Assembly (NCBI GenBank): GCA_943328975.2
Contig: CALQCC020000004.1
Coordinates: forward strand, 113,737-177,736
From: Bordetella parapertussis
GTDB lineage: Bacteria; Acidobacteriota; Terriglobia; Bryobacterales; Bryobacteraceae
Length of the DNA stretch: 64,000 bases
Direction: 5' to 3'
The notes below the pieces were generated by a model. It was not told where the DNA came from, did no database searches, and saw nothing but the letters and a program-made list of their open reading frames with translations. Positions within the stretch are counted from its first letter, which is position 1. Every line of letters begins with the position of its first letter. The translations under genes were made by a program, and so were the position numbers. This document shows, one piece after another, positions 17,154 through 28,528 of the stretch.

Positions 17154-18358
17154 GAATCCAGCTTCGGCCCCAATCCGGCGGTGCGACCAAGCTTCATCCA
17201 GCGTGACTGGCGGATCGCTTCGATGCGGGCGCGTTCGGCTTCGAGTTCAGAGTTGAGGCGCTGCGCCCATTCCGTGCGTTCGACTACGGTGGTCTCCGCC
17301 GCATCCAGAAGTTTGACGGTCTTGGCTAGTTCTGCAAGATGATGCTCGAGCTTGCGACCTGTCTCCTGCGCCCACTCGATGTTCTTGTGGTTTTCCGCAT
17401 GGAGGTTTTCGATGATAACCGCAGCCTCGGCTTGTTGGGTGGCGTTCAGATCCTGGAGCTCGACTACGCGGGCTTGCGCGGCTTCCAGCAAACTCTCCAA
17501 CTGTTTCGCCCAGAGGGCTTTGTCATCTGCGTCTCGTTCGAGAGCAACGTGTCTCGTCAGTAGTTCGTTGCGCGAAAAAGTGGTTTCGTCGAGCCAGCGC
17601 CGGACCTCAATGAGTTCGGCTTCCAACTTGTGGATATGCGTCTCGCGTTCGCGCAGCAAGTTCGTGGCGGCGGGGACGTAGACGAACGGCGGCAGTTCCG
17701 GCAGCGGCGATTGCGAACAGATCGCGACGAAGAAATTCGCGGTAGTCGGGTTATCCGTGGCCCGCAGGATTTGCGTGTCGCCGGTTTGTTCGGTGCCGGG
17801 TTCATAGAATGCGAAGGCTTCCAAACGGTCCTGCAACAGGAGCTTCACGTACGGGAAGAACTCGCGCATGCCGGCTTCGAACTCGGCGTATTCAAATTCG
17901 TGGGCATGGAAAGGATTGGGTCCGGAGGCTCCCCGTGCTTCGGCGTAGTAGAGTTTGTTGGGCGTGGAGACAACGAACATTCCACCGGGATGCAGCACGC
18001 GGCGGGCTTGCGCGAGCAGGCTGCGCCAGTCGGTGAGATGCTCGATCAACTCGAAGGAGGTGACCAGATCGAATGCTCCTTCATCGAACGGAAGGTCCGT
18101 CGCGGTGACTTGCACAAAGTGCGCGGTGCGATAGTGCTGCGTCGCATATTCAATCGCCTCTGGGGCGACGTCCACGCCGACGGCTTCCGTAGCGCGGCTC
18201 GCAAGTTCGGCGGTACCATAGCCGGTACCACAACCCAGATCGAGGACTCGCTTCCCTGCTGCCAGACGCGCTGCGAACGCATAGCGGGCGATGTGTTCGG
18301 CCCACAGGTCATCTTCGACTTGGCCGGGGATAACGCGCTCGCCTGTGAACTCACTCAT
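17150..18358 (-). CDS. SAM-dependent methyltransferase with C-terminal coiled coil
   Basis: A 402-residue protein. The N-terminal class I methyltransferase domain begins SEFTGERVIPGQVEDDLWAE, a motif common in surface-glycan methyltransferases. The SAM loop VLDLGCGTGYGTAELA, VGVDVAPEAIEYA and LVTSFELIEHLTDW follow. After about residue 235 the sequence becomes a long charged coiled coil, ending in WMKLGRTAGLGP. Such proteins often methylate the terminal sugar of a polysaccharide and set chain length with a Wzt-type ABC transporter, whose ATPase gene lies directly upstream with an ATGA overlap. The ATG at 18358 fits both the overlap and the domain start. Confidence 0.88.
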   Translation of the reverse strand: MSEFTGERVIPGQVEDDLWAEHIARYAFAARLAAGKRVLDLGCGTGYGTAELASRATEAVGVDVAPEAIEYATQHYRTAHFVQVTATDLPFDEGAFDLVTSFELIEHLTDWRSLLAQARRVLHPGGMFVVSTPNKLYYAEARGASGPNPFHAHEFEYAEFEAGMREFFPYVKLLLQDRLEAFAFYEPGTEQTGDTQILRATDNPTTANFFVAICSQSPLPELPPFVYVPAATNLLRERETHIHKLEAELIEVRRWLDETTFSRNELLTRHVALERDADDKALWAKQLESLLEAAQARVVELQDLNATQQAEAAVIIENLHAENHKNIEWAQETGRKLEHHLAELAKTVKLLDAAETTVVERTEWAQRLNSELEAERARIEAIRQSRWMKLGRTAGLGPKLDS

Positions 18359-19650
18359 TCCGCTACCGCTCCTGCGCCAATTCTTTGATTCACTTCGACA
18401 CGGCACGGCAAGTGCAATTGACCGTAGATCGCGTCGTCCGATTTTTCCATTTGCAGCACTACAGCGTTGTCGATCCAGTCACAGGTAGAGTAATGTTCCA
18501 ACGTCCCGTTCGCGACCGCGGGTGAAAACGAAAACGTCGACGCGTAGAGCGCGGGCAGGTCCAGATAGAAGTCAACCGTGCAGATATCGCCAATCATCAT
18601 CGGAGGCAGCTCGGCGCGCTCGCGAGTGGTGTTGGTCCCAGCGAAATCGACGCCTAGGTGATTGCGGAACATGAAGCCGACGATGGGGCTGTCGAGATTC
18701 GCCTTGGCTTTAACGCTGATGCGGACGACTACGGAGCTCGCAGGTTCCAGTGTTACCGCACGACCGCCATCGAGATTCACTACAGCGATACCGAGGATCT
18801 CCGCCTTGCCATCGCCGAAGCGGTGATCGATGTTCGGAATACCGATGACAACTTCCTCGGGCTGCATACGCTCGCGATTTTCGCTCAGGTGCGAGATGTC
18901 GTGGCTTTGATATGCGCGGTCCTTCGCGGACATCGCAGCGAGGTATTGATTCACTACGTGGTCGGTCTTGCCGATCGCCTTGACGCAACCTTTTTCGAGC
19001 CACATGGCTCGGTCACCCAGGGCCTTCACGTCACCAGTGGCGTGGGAGACGAAAAGAATGGTGATGCCGCGCTGCTTCAGTTCGTGCACCTTGCGCATGC
19101 AGCGCTGACGGAAGTAAACGTCGCCGACAGCGAGAGCTTCGTCGACCAGGAGGATCTCGGGATCCACGTGAATCGCAACGGCGAACGCGAGCCGCACGCT
19201 CATGCCGCTCGAGTAGGTCTTCACAGGTTGGTTGATGAAGTCGCCGATTTCCGCGAAGGCTTCGATTTCGGGATAGCGGCGGTCCATTTCTTTTTCGGAG
19301 AAGCCGAGGATGGCTCCGTTCAGGTAGACGTTGTCGCGGCCGGAGAATTCGGGATTGAAGCCAGAGCCGAGTTCGAGCAGCGCGGCGATGCGGCCGTGGG
19401 TTTGGATGGAGCCACTGGAGGGCGCAAGAATCCCGGCGCACATCTGTAGCAGCGTGCTCTTGCCGCAGCCATTCTCACCGACCACGCAGAAGGTCTCGCC
19501 CTTCTGGACTTCAAAGCTGACGTCGCGCAAAGCCCAGAAGTCGGTGTGGAACTTGCGGGTCTGAAAAGTGGCGAGCTCCTTCAATCGATCCCGCGGCGCG
19601 GCATAGATGGAGTAGGACTTAGAAACGTGCGAAAAAGCGACAGCAGGCAC
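18355..19650 (-). CDS. ABC transporter ATPase for polysaccharide export (Wzt/TagH type)
   Basis: A 431-residue ATPase. The nucleotide-binding domain has Walker A VVGENGCGKSTLLQM, the Q-loop/GRIAALLELGSGFNPEFSGR region typical of O-antigen and teichoic-acid exporters, signature YSSGMSVRLAFAVA, Walker B ILLVDEALAVGD and switch His in FVSHATGDV. After about residue 250 comes a beta-rich domain (IVGFMFRNHLGVDFAGTNT) like the Wzt carbohydrate-binding domain that recognises the modified chain end. Its permease partner (Wzm) is not in the window, which is unusual. It is the first gene of the operon and overlaps the methyltransferase gene. Confidence 0.93.
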   Translation of the reverse strand: MPAVAFSHVSKSYSIYAAPRDRLKELATFQTRKFHTDFWALRDVSFEVQKGETFCVVGENGCGKSTLLQMCAGILAPSSGSIQTHGRIAALLELGSGFNPEFSGRDNVYLNGAILGFSEKEMDRRYPEIEAFAEIGDFINQPVKTYSSGMSVRLAFAVAIHVDPEILLVDEALAVGDVYFRQRCMRKVHELKQRGITILFVSHATGDVKALGDRAMWLEKGCVKAIGKTDHVVNQYLAAMSAKDRAYQSHDISHLSENRERMQPEEVVIGIPNIDHRFGDGKAEILGIAVVNLDGGRAVTLEPASSVVVRISVKAKANLDSPIVGFMFRNHLGVDFAGTNTTRERAELPPMMIGDICTVDFYLDLPALYASTFSFSPAVANGTLEHYSTCDWIDNAVVLQMEKSDDAIYGQLHLPCRVEVNQRIGAGAVAE

Positions 19651-19687
19651 TAGTGAAATTGTACCGAACCACTTCCCCTAGGATGAC

Positions 19688-20176
19688 TTACTCTTTGAAA
19701 TAGCACACACGAAAGGCAGGACACTTGTGATGATGTTCCTGCCGATGGTGAGCTCTAACCGAATGAACCCAGCTCGGAGACATGAGAAGCGGGTAGTCAA
19801 CAAAGTCTACGCTGCTATTTGTTCCGTAGTGGCGCCACATGCCCGAATAGAACATCGCCGTAAACGTCAAATACCCCATGCCTGTTTCTCCGCCAAGGTA
19901 GAGCTCGTTTGCGAAGCGCGCAGGTAACCGATGGGGGCTCTCCGCGATGTTGAAGATGTCGCCAACGACAATGTCTGAGGAGATGGGAAACCCGAAAGCT
20001 CGACGGTACTCAACAAGATCTTTCGTCAATTGACAGAACAGAACCCGCTCAGCCACCTCGCCGGACCGGAGCCAGACCTTGCAGGGCCACCCCCAACACC
20101 GCGCATAGGGGGAATATGAGGGCTCAATCCGAGCTAGCGCAAGACGCAGATCGGGGGCCAGTCGCTCGCCTTCCAC
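19688..20176 (-). CDS. Hypothetical protein, 162 residues, directly after gyrB
   Basis: No family recognised. It starts with GTG two bases after the gyrB stop codon, so it could be translationally coupled to gyrB, but no clear ribosome binding site is visible. The sequence is rich in aromatic residues and histidine (YSPYARCWGWPCKVWL, HHRQEHHHKCPAF), has no signal peptide and ends in CYFKE. Composition is less typical of a conserved enzyme. It may be a fragment of a gene displaced by the glycosyltransferase block. Confidence 0.45.
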   Translation of the reverse strand: MEGERLAPDLRLALARIEPSYSPYARCWGWPCKVWLRSGEVAERVLFCQLTKDLVEYRRAFGFPISSDIVVGDIFNIAESPHRLPARFANELYLGGETGMGYLTFTAMFYSGMWRHYGTNSSVDFVDYPLLMSPSWVHSVRAHHRQEHHHKCPAFRVCYFKE

Positions 20177-20178
20177 GG

Positions 20179-22670
<2,492 letters not shown>

Positions 22671-22676
22671 GTGTCG

Positions 22677-23789
22677 TCAGATGCGCATCGGCATGATGAC
22701 GTAACGATATTGATCGGCGCCTTCACCACCTGCGCGAAGTTCGCCGGCACTGTGCGCGTCCTTGAACAGGAAACGTACTTCGTCGGTTCCGACAGCGCGG
22801 AAGAAGTCGAGCAAGTATTGCGCGTTGAAGCCGATTTCGACAGCGGGGCCATCGTAGGTCAGCGGGATGCTCTCTTCGCTATCGCCGGTGTCGGAGACAG
22901 ACGAGTGTATCTTCATTTCGCCAGGGCCGACGTGGACGCGAATGGCGCGGGAACGTTCATCGGAGAATTGGGCTACGCGTTCGATGGAGCCGCGGAATTC
23001 ATCGCGATTGATGGTAACCGACTGCGGTTGCTCTTTCGGCAACACGCGTTCGTAGTCCGGGAAGTTGCCGGTCAGTTTGCGGCTCAGCAGCAAGCGATCG
23101 CCGAGTTCGAAGAAAAGGTGATTTTCGTCGCCGGAGAAACGGACGACCGCAGCCGGATCGGCGTCGCTGGCCATCTTCTGCAACTCTGCCATCGCTTTCC
23201 GAGGCAAAAGCGCGCGATAAGCTCCAGTCACGCCGGGAAGTTCCGCCGTGCTTTCCACCATGGCCAAACGATGTCCGTCGGTTGCGACCATCACAATGCC
23301 GCCCTTTTTCAGAACCATCAACGCGCCGTTGAGTGTGAAGCGTGACTCCTCGGTCGAGATGGAGAAGATCGTCTTACTGATCATCGCTCCAAGCACGCCT
23401 ATGGGCATTTCCGCGAGCACTGGCGGCATCACAGGGAGTTCAGGGAAGCTTTCCCTGGACATACCCGCAATACGCGTCCGAGAGCGTCCTGAGACGATGC
23501 TGGCCCAATGATTGTCCAGTGTCTTCACCTGGACATCGGCTTCCGGCAACAAGCGAACGTAATCGAGTAAGCGGCGAGCGGGAATGGTGCCTGCTCCAGC
23601 CTTCTTCACCCGAGCGGGGCATGAACAGCGAATGCCCAACTCCAGATCCGTCGCTGTGAGGATGATGCGATCGCGATCGGCTTCAACCAGGATGTTCGAG
23701 AGAATCGGGATCGTGGTCTTTTTTTCCACCACACCCTGTGACAGGTTCAGCTCGCGAACTAGATCGGCCCTACTAACGGTGAATTCCAT
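22677..23789 (-). CDS. dnaN: DNA polymerase III beta sliding clamp
   Basis: A 370-residue three-domain clamp. The N-terminus MEFTVSRADLVRELNLSQGV is followed by ILSNILVEADRDRIILTATD, the central TDGHRLAMVES motif and the C-terminal end YRYVIMPMRI that shapes the hydrophobic peptide-binding pocket. It encircles DNA as a dimer and tethers replicative polymerase. AGGAG lies 11 nt before the ATG. It is separated from dnaA by 247 bp containing a candidate promoter and a perfect DnaA box. Confidence 0.96.
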   Translation of the reverse strand: MEFTVSRADLVRELNLSQGVVEKKTTIPILSNILVEADRDRIILTATDLELGIRCSCPARVKKAGAGTIPARRLLDYVRLLPEADVQVKTLDNHWASIVSGRSRTRIAGMSRESFPELPVMPPVLAEMPIGVLGAMISKTIFSISTEESRFTLNGALMVLKKGGIVMVATDGHRLAMVESTAELPGVTGAYRALLPRKAMAELQKMASDADPAAVVRFSGDENHLFFELGDRLLLSRKLTGNFPDYERVLPKEQPQSVTINRDEFRGSIERVAQFSDERSRAIRVHVGPGEMKIHSSVSDTGDSEESIPLTYDGPAVEIGFNAQYLLDFFRAVGTDEVRFLFKDAHSAGELRAGGEGADQYRYVIMPMRI

Positions 23790-23830
23790 GGACAGGTTTG
23801 CTCCTGAAGAAGTTCTTCTGTATTGAAGTA

Positions 23831-23857
23831 ATTATAAGAGTACAGTTAGAACTTCAA
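23831..23857 (-). promoter_or_regulatory. Candidate dnaN promoter
   Basis: On the minus strand a perfect TATAAT (23836-23831) lies about 40 bp before the dnaN start, with TTGAAG (23857-23852) 15 bp further upstream. A second TATAAT-like box is seen near 23898-23893. The interval is AT-rich compared with its surroundings. Not tested; the 15-bp spacer is short. Confidence 0.4.
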
Positions 23858-24016
23858 TTCATAGGGACTGTTGAAACGTTGATTTCCTTGTAAATTATAG
23901 CAATGTCGAATGGTTAAGTCTACGAAACTTGTGCATCCGTGGGTTGAAGAAAGTAGTACAAGTTGAGCTGCCCGGGAGTCTCCCACAGGTTTAGACAGGA
24001 GTTTCTCATGGGGTAT

Positions 24017-24025
24017 TGTGGATAA
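24017..24025 (-). promoter_or_regulatory. DnaA box (perfect)
   Basis: TGTGGATAA on the plus strand, i.e. the consensus TTATCCACA on the minus strand, 12 bp beyond the dnaA stop codon. Confidence 0.8.
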
Positions 24026-24036
24026 CACAGCTAACT

Positions 24037-25416
24037 CTAGTGGATTGAGTCCATTAGGCTGTGGAGTAAGCTGTTGAGATCTTGATCTTCGGCCCGCAAG
24101 CGCTCAATTTTCTGCACAGAATGCAGCACGGTGGTGTGATGCTTTCCAGCGAACATCCGGCCGATCTCGGGGAGCGAAGCGTGGGTCAGCTCCTTAATAA
24201 GATACATGGCGATCTGGCGCGGGTAGGCGATTTGACGAGAGTTGGACTTCTGTTTGATCTGCGCTGGAGTCAGGCTGAAGTGGTCGGCCACGGCGCGTAG
24301 GACGGTGTCCATGGTGATGCGGCGTTCGGGGGCTCCCGTTAGGTACTTCAGGTTCTGCTGCGCCATCGTGAGCGTGATGGGCGAGTGGCTCATCGAGGAA
24401 TAGGCGATCAACTTCACCAAAGCGCCTTCGAGTTCGCGTACATTGGACTTAGTTTTTGTGGCGATGAAGATGCGGACATCTTCGGGCAGATGAATCTGAT
24501 TGTGCTCGGCGATCTTGTCGAGAATCGCCATCTTCGTTTCCAGGTCGGGCGGTTGGACGTCGACCATCAGGCCCCATTCGAAGCGCGACCGAAGACGTTC
24601 CACTAAACCAGGCATGCTTTTCGGCGGCGAGTCGCTGGAGATGATGATTTGCTTCTGGCTCTCGTAGAGTTCGTTGAAGGTATGGAAGAACTCTTCCTGA
24701 GTCCCTTCCCGGCCGGCCAGGATTTGAATGTCGTCGATAAGTAGCACGTCAGCGGAACGGTAATGGCGCCGGAAAGCCTCCTTACGATTGGCCTTGATGC
24801 AGCTCACCATTTCGTTCATGAAGCGCTCACTGGAGGTGTAGACAACCCGGATCTTCGGGAAGCGTTCCAGCAGAGCGGTACCGATCGCGTGCATCAGGTG
24901 GGTTTTACCCATGCCGACGCCACCGTAGATGAACAACGGATTGTAGGTACGCGAGGGCTGGTTCGCAACTGCCTGAGCAGCTGCGTGCGCGAATTGATTG
25001 CAGGAACCAACCACGAAATTCTCGAAGCGAAACTTGGGGTTCAGCTGGCCGCCGATGGGAGCAAACACCGGTTCGGCCGTATAGCGGTTAGAAGGGGATG
25101 AGTCAGAGAGCTGCGACAGATTTCCGGCGGCGACGGCCCGGGGAACGTACACGATACGCTCCACCGGTAACCCTAAGTTCCGAACCAGCGTCTCAATTTG
25201 GCCTGCGTATTCCTGCTCCAAGAAGTCCTTGTTGACTTGGTCGGAGACTTGAACGGTTAAAGAACCATCCTCAAAAGAGAGTTGGGAGGTGGAGAGAACC
25301 CAGTTCTCAAATTCCTGCGGCGCGAGTTGCGCGCTCAACAGCGCTTTGATCTGTTCCCACGCGTTTGCGGTGGTGGATGGCGCGGTAGCCACGCCTGTTT
25401 CGGACTGCCCTTGCAC
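24037..25416 (-). CDS. dnaA: Chromosomal replication initiator protein DnaA
   Basis: A 459-residue AAA+ initiator. Domain I (AWEQIKALLSAQLAPQEFEN) is joined by a Ser/Pro linker to the ATPase core with FENFVVGSCNQFAHAAA, Walker A YGGVGMGKTHLMHAIG, Walker B VLLIDDIQILAGREGTQEEF and sensor FEWGLMVDVQPPDLETK. The DNA-binding domain ends with the signature EIGRMFAGKHHTTVLHSVQK. A GTG at 25416 with GAGGAG seven bases upstream is preferred over another GTG at 25431, which has no such site. It binds DnaA boxes and opens the origin. Confidence 0.96.
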   Translation of the reverse strand: MQGQSETGVATAPSTTANAWEQIKALLSAQLAPQEFENWVLSTSQLSFEDGSLTVQVSDQVNKDFLEQEYAGQIETLVRNLGLPVERIVYVPRAVAAGNLSQLSDSSPSNRYTAEPVFAPIGGQLNPKFRFENFVVGSCNQFAHAAAQAVANQPSRTYNPLFIYGGVGMGKTHLMHAIGTALLERFPKIRVVYTSSERFMNEMVSCIKANRKEAFRRHYRSADVLLIDDIQILAGREGTQEEFFHTFNELYESQKQIIISSDSPPKSMPGLVERLRSRFEWGLMVDVQPPDLETKMAILDKIAEHNQIHLPEDVRIFIATKTKSNVRELEGALVKLIAYSSMSHSPITLTMAQQNLKYLTGAPERRITMDTVLRAVADHFSLTPAQIKQKSNSRQIAYPRQIAMYLIKELTHASLPEIGRMFAGKHHTTVLHSVQKIERLRAEDQDLNSLLHSLMDSIH

Positions 25417-25938
25417 GTCTTGTCTCCTCACTCAATCCAACAAACGAAGCTTTCCCACATGATTTCCACACACTGTGGAAATACTGGCGTACGCGGCCTG
25501 AACTGTCTAGGGGAACTCTCTGCTGTTCGGTGGCCGGAAGGGTCCTAAGAACACCCTTGGTCCGTCACTGGGTTCCTAGAATAGCACAGAATATCCTAAG
25601 GGGAAGTCAAAGTTATGATTTTTTAAAGTCTCTGTTTTCAACACCTTATGAGGGTAACTCCGTAAGGCTGTAGAAGCCCAAACATTTTTCTCACAGGACG
25701 TTTCCTAGTACGAAGATGGCTGCTTGTTTGCTGTAACAAGCGAGCCAAACTGCTTTCGTGGGACACTAAAATCTTGCATCCACAGCGGGGCCGGTGAAAG
25801 AAACAGCTGGGAGGCCCGTCCCTTATTGAGACGAGGTGTGGAACTTTCACCCCGGCCATTTCGTCATTGTCTTCATAAAGTTCGAGTCCCAAACGCTCTT
25901 TGGAGCGTCTACTCTAGAAGTCGTCGGAGGAGTTTACC
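25417..25938. other. Region upstream of dnaA, candidate second part of oriC
   Basis: About 520 bp without a gene. DnaA-box-like 9-mers with one mismatch to TTWTNCACA are at 25451-25459 and 25462-25470, facing a reverse copy at 25474-25482, and at 25687-25695. An AT-rich stretch (about 25577-25650, with a run of T followed by AAA) follows. The divergent adaptor gene starts at 25939 with GGAGGAG just before its GTG. The region must also hold the dnaA promoter, which I could not place. Confidence 0.5.
25462..25482. promoter_or_regulatory. Inverted pair of DnaA-box-like sites
   Basis: ATTTCCACA-CAC-TGTGGAAAT: a perfect 9-bp inverted repeat with a 3-bp spacer, each half one mismatch from the relaxed DnaA-box consensus, about 45 bp before the dnaA start. 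Position suggests DnaA autoregulation or origin function; inference. Confidence 0.5.
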
Positions 25939-27387
25939 GTGAAAACGAAGTGGAAAGTAGTAATTGGCGTAACCGTACTAGCCGCCGTGGCCGGCGGAAC
26001 CATCGCGAGCATTCGCTATCGGCAAAGCGGTCAAGTGACAGTCCAAACGACTACCACCGTGCGCGGCACGCTGATCGCGCAGGTGACGGCCTCCGGTGAA
26101 ATCAAGCCTCGGACGTACACGAATTTGGCCGCCAATGCGCAAGGCCGCATCGTCGAATTGATGGTGGCCGAGGGCCAATACGTCAAGAAGGGTCAGGTGG
26201 TGGCGAGGGTAGAAAGCGTGCAGGCCGCGGCGGACCTGGACGCGCAGAAAGCGAATGTCGCTTCGGCTGAGGCGGACGCAGCGTCTACCGAGGTCGGGCT
26301 GCGGGTATCGGACGACAATATGGCGATCCAGGAAGCCAGCATTGCGCGGACCAAGGCGCAGATGGAACTAGCGCGGATCAACTTTAACCGCACCGCGGAC
26401 TTGTGGGAAGCGCAAGTGATCGCCAAGCAGGAATACGACCAGAAGAAGGCGGAATACGAACAACAGCAGGCCGCACTGCGCGAGGCGGAGTTGCGGCTGA
26501 AGCAGATGGTTTCGCAGCGGTCTCAAACGCAGGCGCAGATCAATGCCTCACAACGGCGCGTCCAGCAAGCTCAGGCGCAGATGCACCGGGTGGCGGACGT
26601 GCTGGCCAAGTTCGATGTGATTGCTCCACTGGATGGCATCGTGACGAATCTCCCAGTGCGTATCGGTGAGACGGTGGTGCCAGGCGTGCAGAACTCCGCT
26701 GCCTCGGCTGTTATGACGATCGCCGACATGAGTCTGATCACGGCTGAAGTGAAAGTGGACGAGACGGACATCGTCAATCTGAAATTGGGCCAGGCGACGG
26801 AAGTGACCATCGACGCAGTGCCGGACCAGAAGTTCCCCGGACACGTGATCGAGATTGGGAACACGGCGATTTTACGGTCCACCGGCGCGGTGGCGGCCAA
26901 CAATACGTCGTCGAACGAAGCCAAGGATTTCAAGGTCATCATCGCGTTGGACAATCCCCCGCCGACGGTGCGACCTGGTCTGTCCTGCACGGCGAAGATC
27001 ACCGTGGCGACGCGCGAGGATGTGGTGAAGATTCCAATTCAAGCGCTGACGGTCCGGCAGAAGGGCGATCTGGAAGCCGCAGCGAAGGAAGCCGCACAGA
27101 AGGGTGTCAAGGCGGCCGAGAAAGATAAGGACAAACCGATCGACATCGCGGTGCAGGAAGTCAGCCGTGAGGAAGTGGTCGGCGTCTTCATGGTCAAGGA
27201 CGGCGTGGCGGAATTCACACCCGTCGAAACCGGGATCAGCGGCGCGACCGACATCGAGATCACCAAAGGGCTGGATGGAGGTGTGCAGATCATGGTGGGT
27301 CCCTATCAAACCATCCGGAACTTGCGGCCTGGAACCAAGGTGAACATCGACAATCGAACCGGCGTCGAGTTGAACCAAAAGGGCTAG
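25939..27387 (+). CDS. MacA/HlyD-type periplasmic adaptor protein
   Basis: A 482-residue membrane fusion protein. An N-terminal membrane segment (VVIGVTVLAAVAGGTIAS) is followed by a lipoyl half-motif (GRIVELMVAEGQYVKKGQVVARVES) and a long alpha-helical hairpin at about residues 95-215 (QAAADLDAQKANVASAEADA onwards). The second lipoyl half is APLDGIVTNLPVRIGETVV, followed by beta-barrel and membrane-proximal domains. The C-terminal part has a lysine/alanine-rich insert (about 375-400). It should link an inner-membrane ABC transporter to an outer-membrane channel. GTG start with a strong GGAGGAG. The ATPase gene follows by 6 bp; no permease is present. Confidence 0.9.
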   Translation: MKTKWKVVIGVTVLAAVAGGTIASIRYRQSGQVTVQTTTTVRGTLIAQVTASGEIKPRTYTNLAANAQGRIVELMVAEGQYVKKGQVVARVESVQAAADLDAQKANVASAEADAASTEVGLRVSDDNMAIQEASIARTKAQMELARINFNRTADLWEAQVIAKQEYDQKKAEYEQQQAALREAELRLKQMVSQRSQTQAQINASQRRVQQAQAQMHRVADVLAKFDVIAPLDGIVTNLPVRIGETVVPGVQNSAASAVMTIADMSLITAEVKVDETDIVNLKLGQATEVTIDAVPDQKFPGHVIEIGNTAILRSTGAVAANNTSSNEAKDFKVIIALDNPPPTVRPGLSCTAKITVATREDVVKIPIQALTVRQKGDLEAAAKEAAQKGVKAAEKDKDKPIDIAVQEVSREEVVGVFMVKDGVAEFTPVETGISGATDIEITKGLDGGVQIMVGPYQTIRNLRPGTKVNIDNRTGVELNQKG

Positions 27388-27393
27388 CCACAC

Positions 27394-28164
27394 ATGTCAC
27401 AAACGGCTTCTTCCCCTGCGGTACTCGATAAAGGCATGAACAAAGCCCAGCTGGGCGCGCAGTTACGGCGCGACGGCGTGATCATCCGCACGTGGGATCT
27501 AATGAAGACCTACGTCATGGGCGATCAGACAATTCACGCCGTGGCGGGTATCGACGTGGAGATCCGTAAGGGCGAGTATGTCGCCATCATGGGTCCGTCG
27601 GGGTCGGGCAAGTCGACGCTGATGAACATGATCGGGTGTTTGGATTCGCCGTCGTCGGGGCTGTACTACTTGAACGGCAACCTGGTCAGCGATATGGATG
27701 ACGACGAGCTGGCGCGCATCCGGAACAAAGAGATCGGGTTTGTGTTCCAGACGTTCAATCTGTTGGCAAGGGCGACCGCCCTCCACAATGTGGAGCTGCC
27801 GCTGATCTACGCGGGGTTGTCTTCAAAGCAGCGGACGGAGAAGGCCAAAGGGGCGCTGCGTGCCGTGGACTTGGAACAGCGCATGCTGCACAAGCCGAGC
27901 GAACTTTCGGGCGGCCAACGCCAGCGCGTGGCCATCGCCCGGGCTCTGGTAAACGATCCTTCAATCCTGTTGGCCGATGAGCCGACTGGAGCGTTGGATA
28001 CCGCCACCGGTATCGAAATCATGGCGCTATTCCAGCGGCTGCATGAGCAGGGCAACACGATCGTGCTGGTAACGCACGAACGCGACATCGCTCTCCACGC
28101 GAACCGGATCATCCACGTCCGCGACGGTAAGGTCGAGCGCGACGAGCCGGTCCAAAAATCGTAA
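27394..28164 (+). CDS. MacB/LolD-type ABC transporter ATPase
   Basis: A 256-residue ATPase. Walker A is [20 protein letters not shown] (the standard MacB/LolD form), Q-loop [20 protein letters not shown], signature [18 protein letters not shown], Walker [17 protein letters not shown] and switch H in [10 protein letters not shown]. These ATPases power FtsX-fold permeases that move lipoproteins, peptides or drugs by mechanotransmission. It is co-transcribed with the adaptor gene. The expected permease gene does not follow; the next genes are a small unknown and a convergent ATPase, so the permease must be elsewhere. Confidence 0.92.
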   Translation: MSQTASSPAVLDKGMNKAQLGAQLRRDGVIIRTWDLMKTYVMGDQTIHAVAGIDVEIRKGEYVAIMGPSGSGKSTLMNMIGCLDSPSSGLYYLNGNLVSDMDDDELARIRNKEIGFVFQTFNLLARATALHNVELPLIYAGLSSKQRTEKAKGALRAVDLEQRMLHKPSELSGGQRQRVAIARALVNDPSILLADEPTGALDTATGIEIMALFQRLHEQGNTIVLVTHERDIALHANRIIHVRDGKVERDEPVQKS

Positions 28165-28213
28165 ACGAATCGTAGCGCGGTTCCTGTAGACTGGTTTTCC
28201 AAGAGACTTTTTT

Positions 28214-28528
28214 ATGCGCATGCTTTTACACCTGGAATTTCCGGTGGAGCCATTCAATTCTTACGTTCGTGATGGGAGCATCGGCCCCAAGATTCAGAAG
28301 ATCATGGGCAGCATCAAGCCCGAAGCAGCCTACTTCAGCGAACAACACGGGAGCCGCGGAGCGGTTCTGGTTGTGAACGTGAATAGTCCTTCGGACATCC
28401 CGGCCATCGCCGAACCCTGGTTCCTGCAGTTCGAAGCGAGCGCGGAGTTCCGCATCGCGATGTCCCCGGAAGATCTGGGCAAGGCGAACCTCGACGCGTT
28501 GGGCAAGACCTGGGGCGAGGACGCTTAG
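28214..28528 (+). CDS. Hypothetical protein, 104 residues
   Basis: A small soluble protein with MRMLLHLEFPVEPFNSYVRD, GSRGAVLVVNVNSPSDIPA, and AEPWFLQFEASAEFRIAMSPEDL. The strand-helix alternation suggests a ferredoxin-like dimeric alpha/beta fold as in small monooxygenase-like or muconolactone-isomerase-like proteins; this is inference from pattern only. It lies 49 bp after the ABC ATPase gene on the same strand and its end overlaps the convergent AAA ATPase by 4 bp. Confidence 0.65.
   Translation: MRMLLHLEFPVEPFNSYVRDGSIGPKIQKIMGSIKPEAAYFSEQHGSRGAVLVVNVNSPSDIPAIAEPWFLQFEASAEFRIAMSPEDLGKANLDALGKTWGEDA

Larger units (their letters stand above)
23790..24036. other. dnaA-dnaN intergenic region, part of candidate oriC
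   Basis: A 247-bp gap in the conserved dnaA-dnaN position. It holds one perfect DnaA box and an AT-rich stretch (about 23812-23905) that could serve as unwinding element. Gene direction reverses on the other side of dnaA (minus to the left, plus to the right from 25939), as expected around an origin. Confidence 0.55.
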
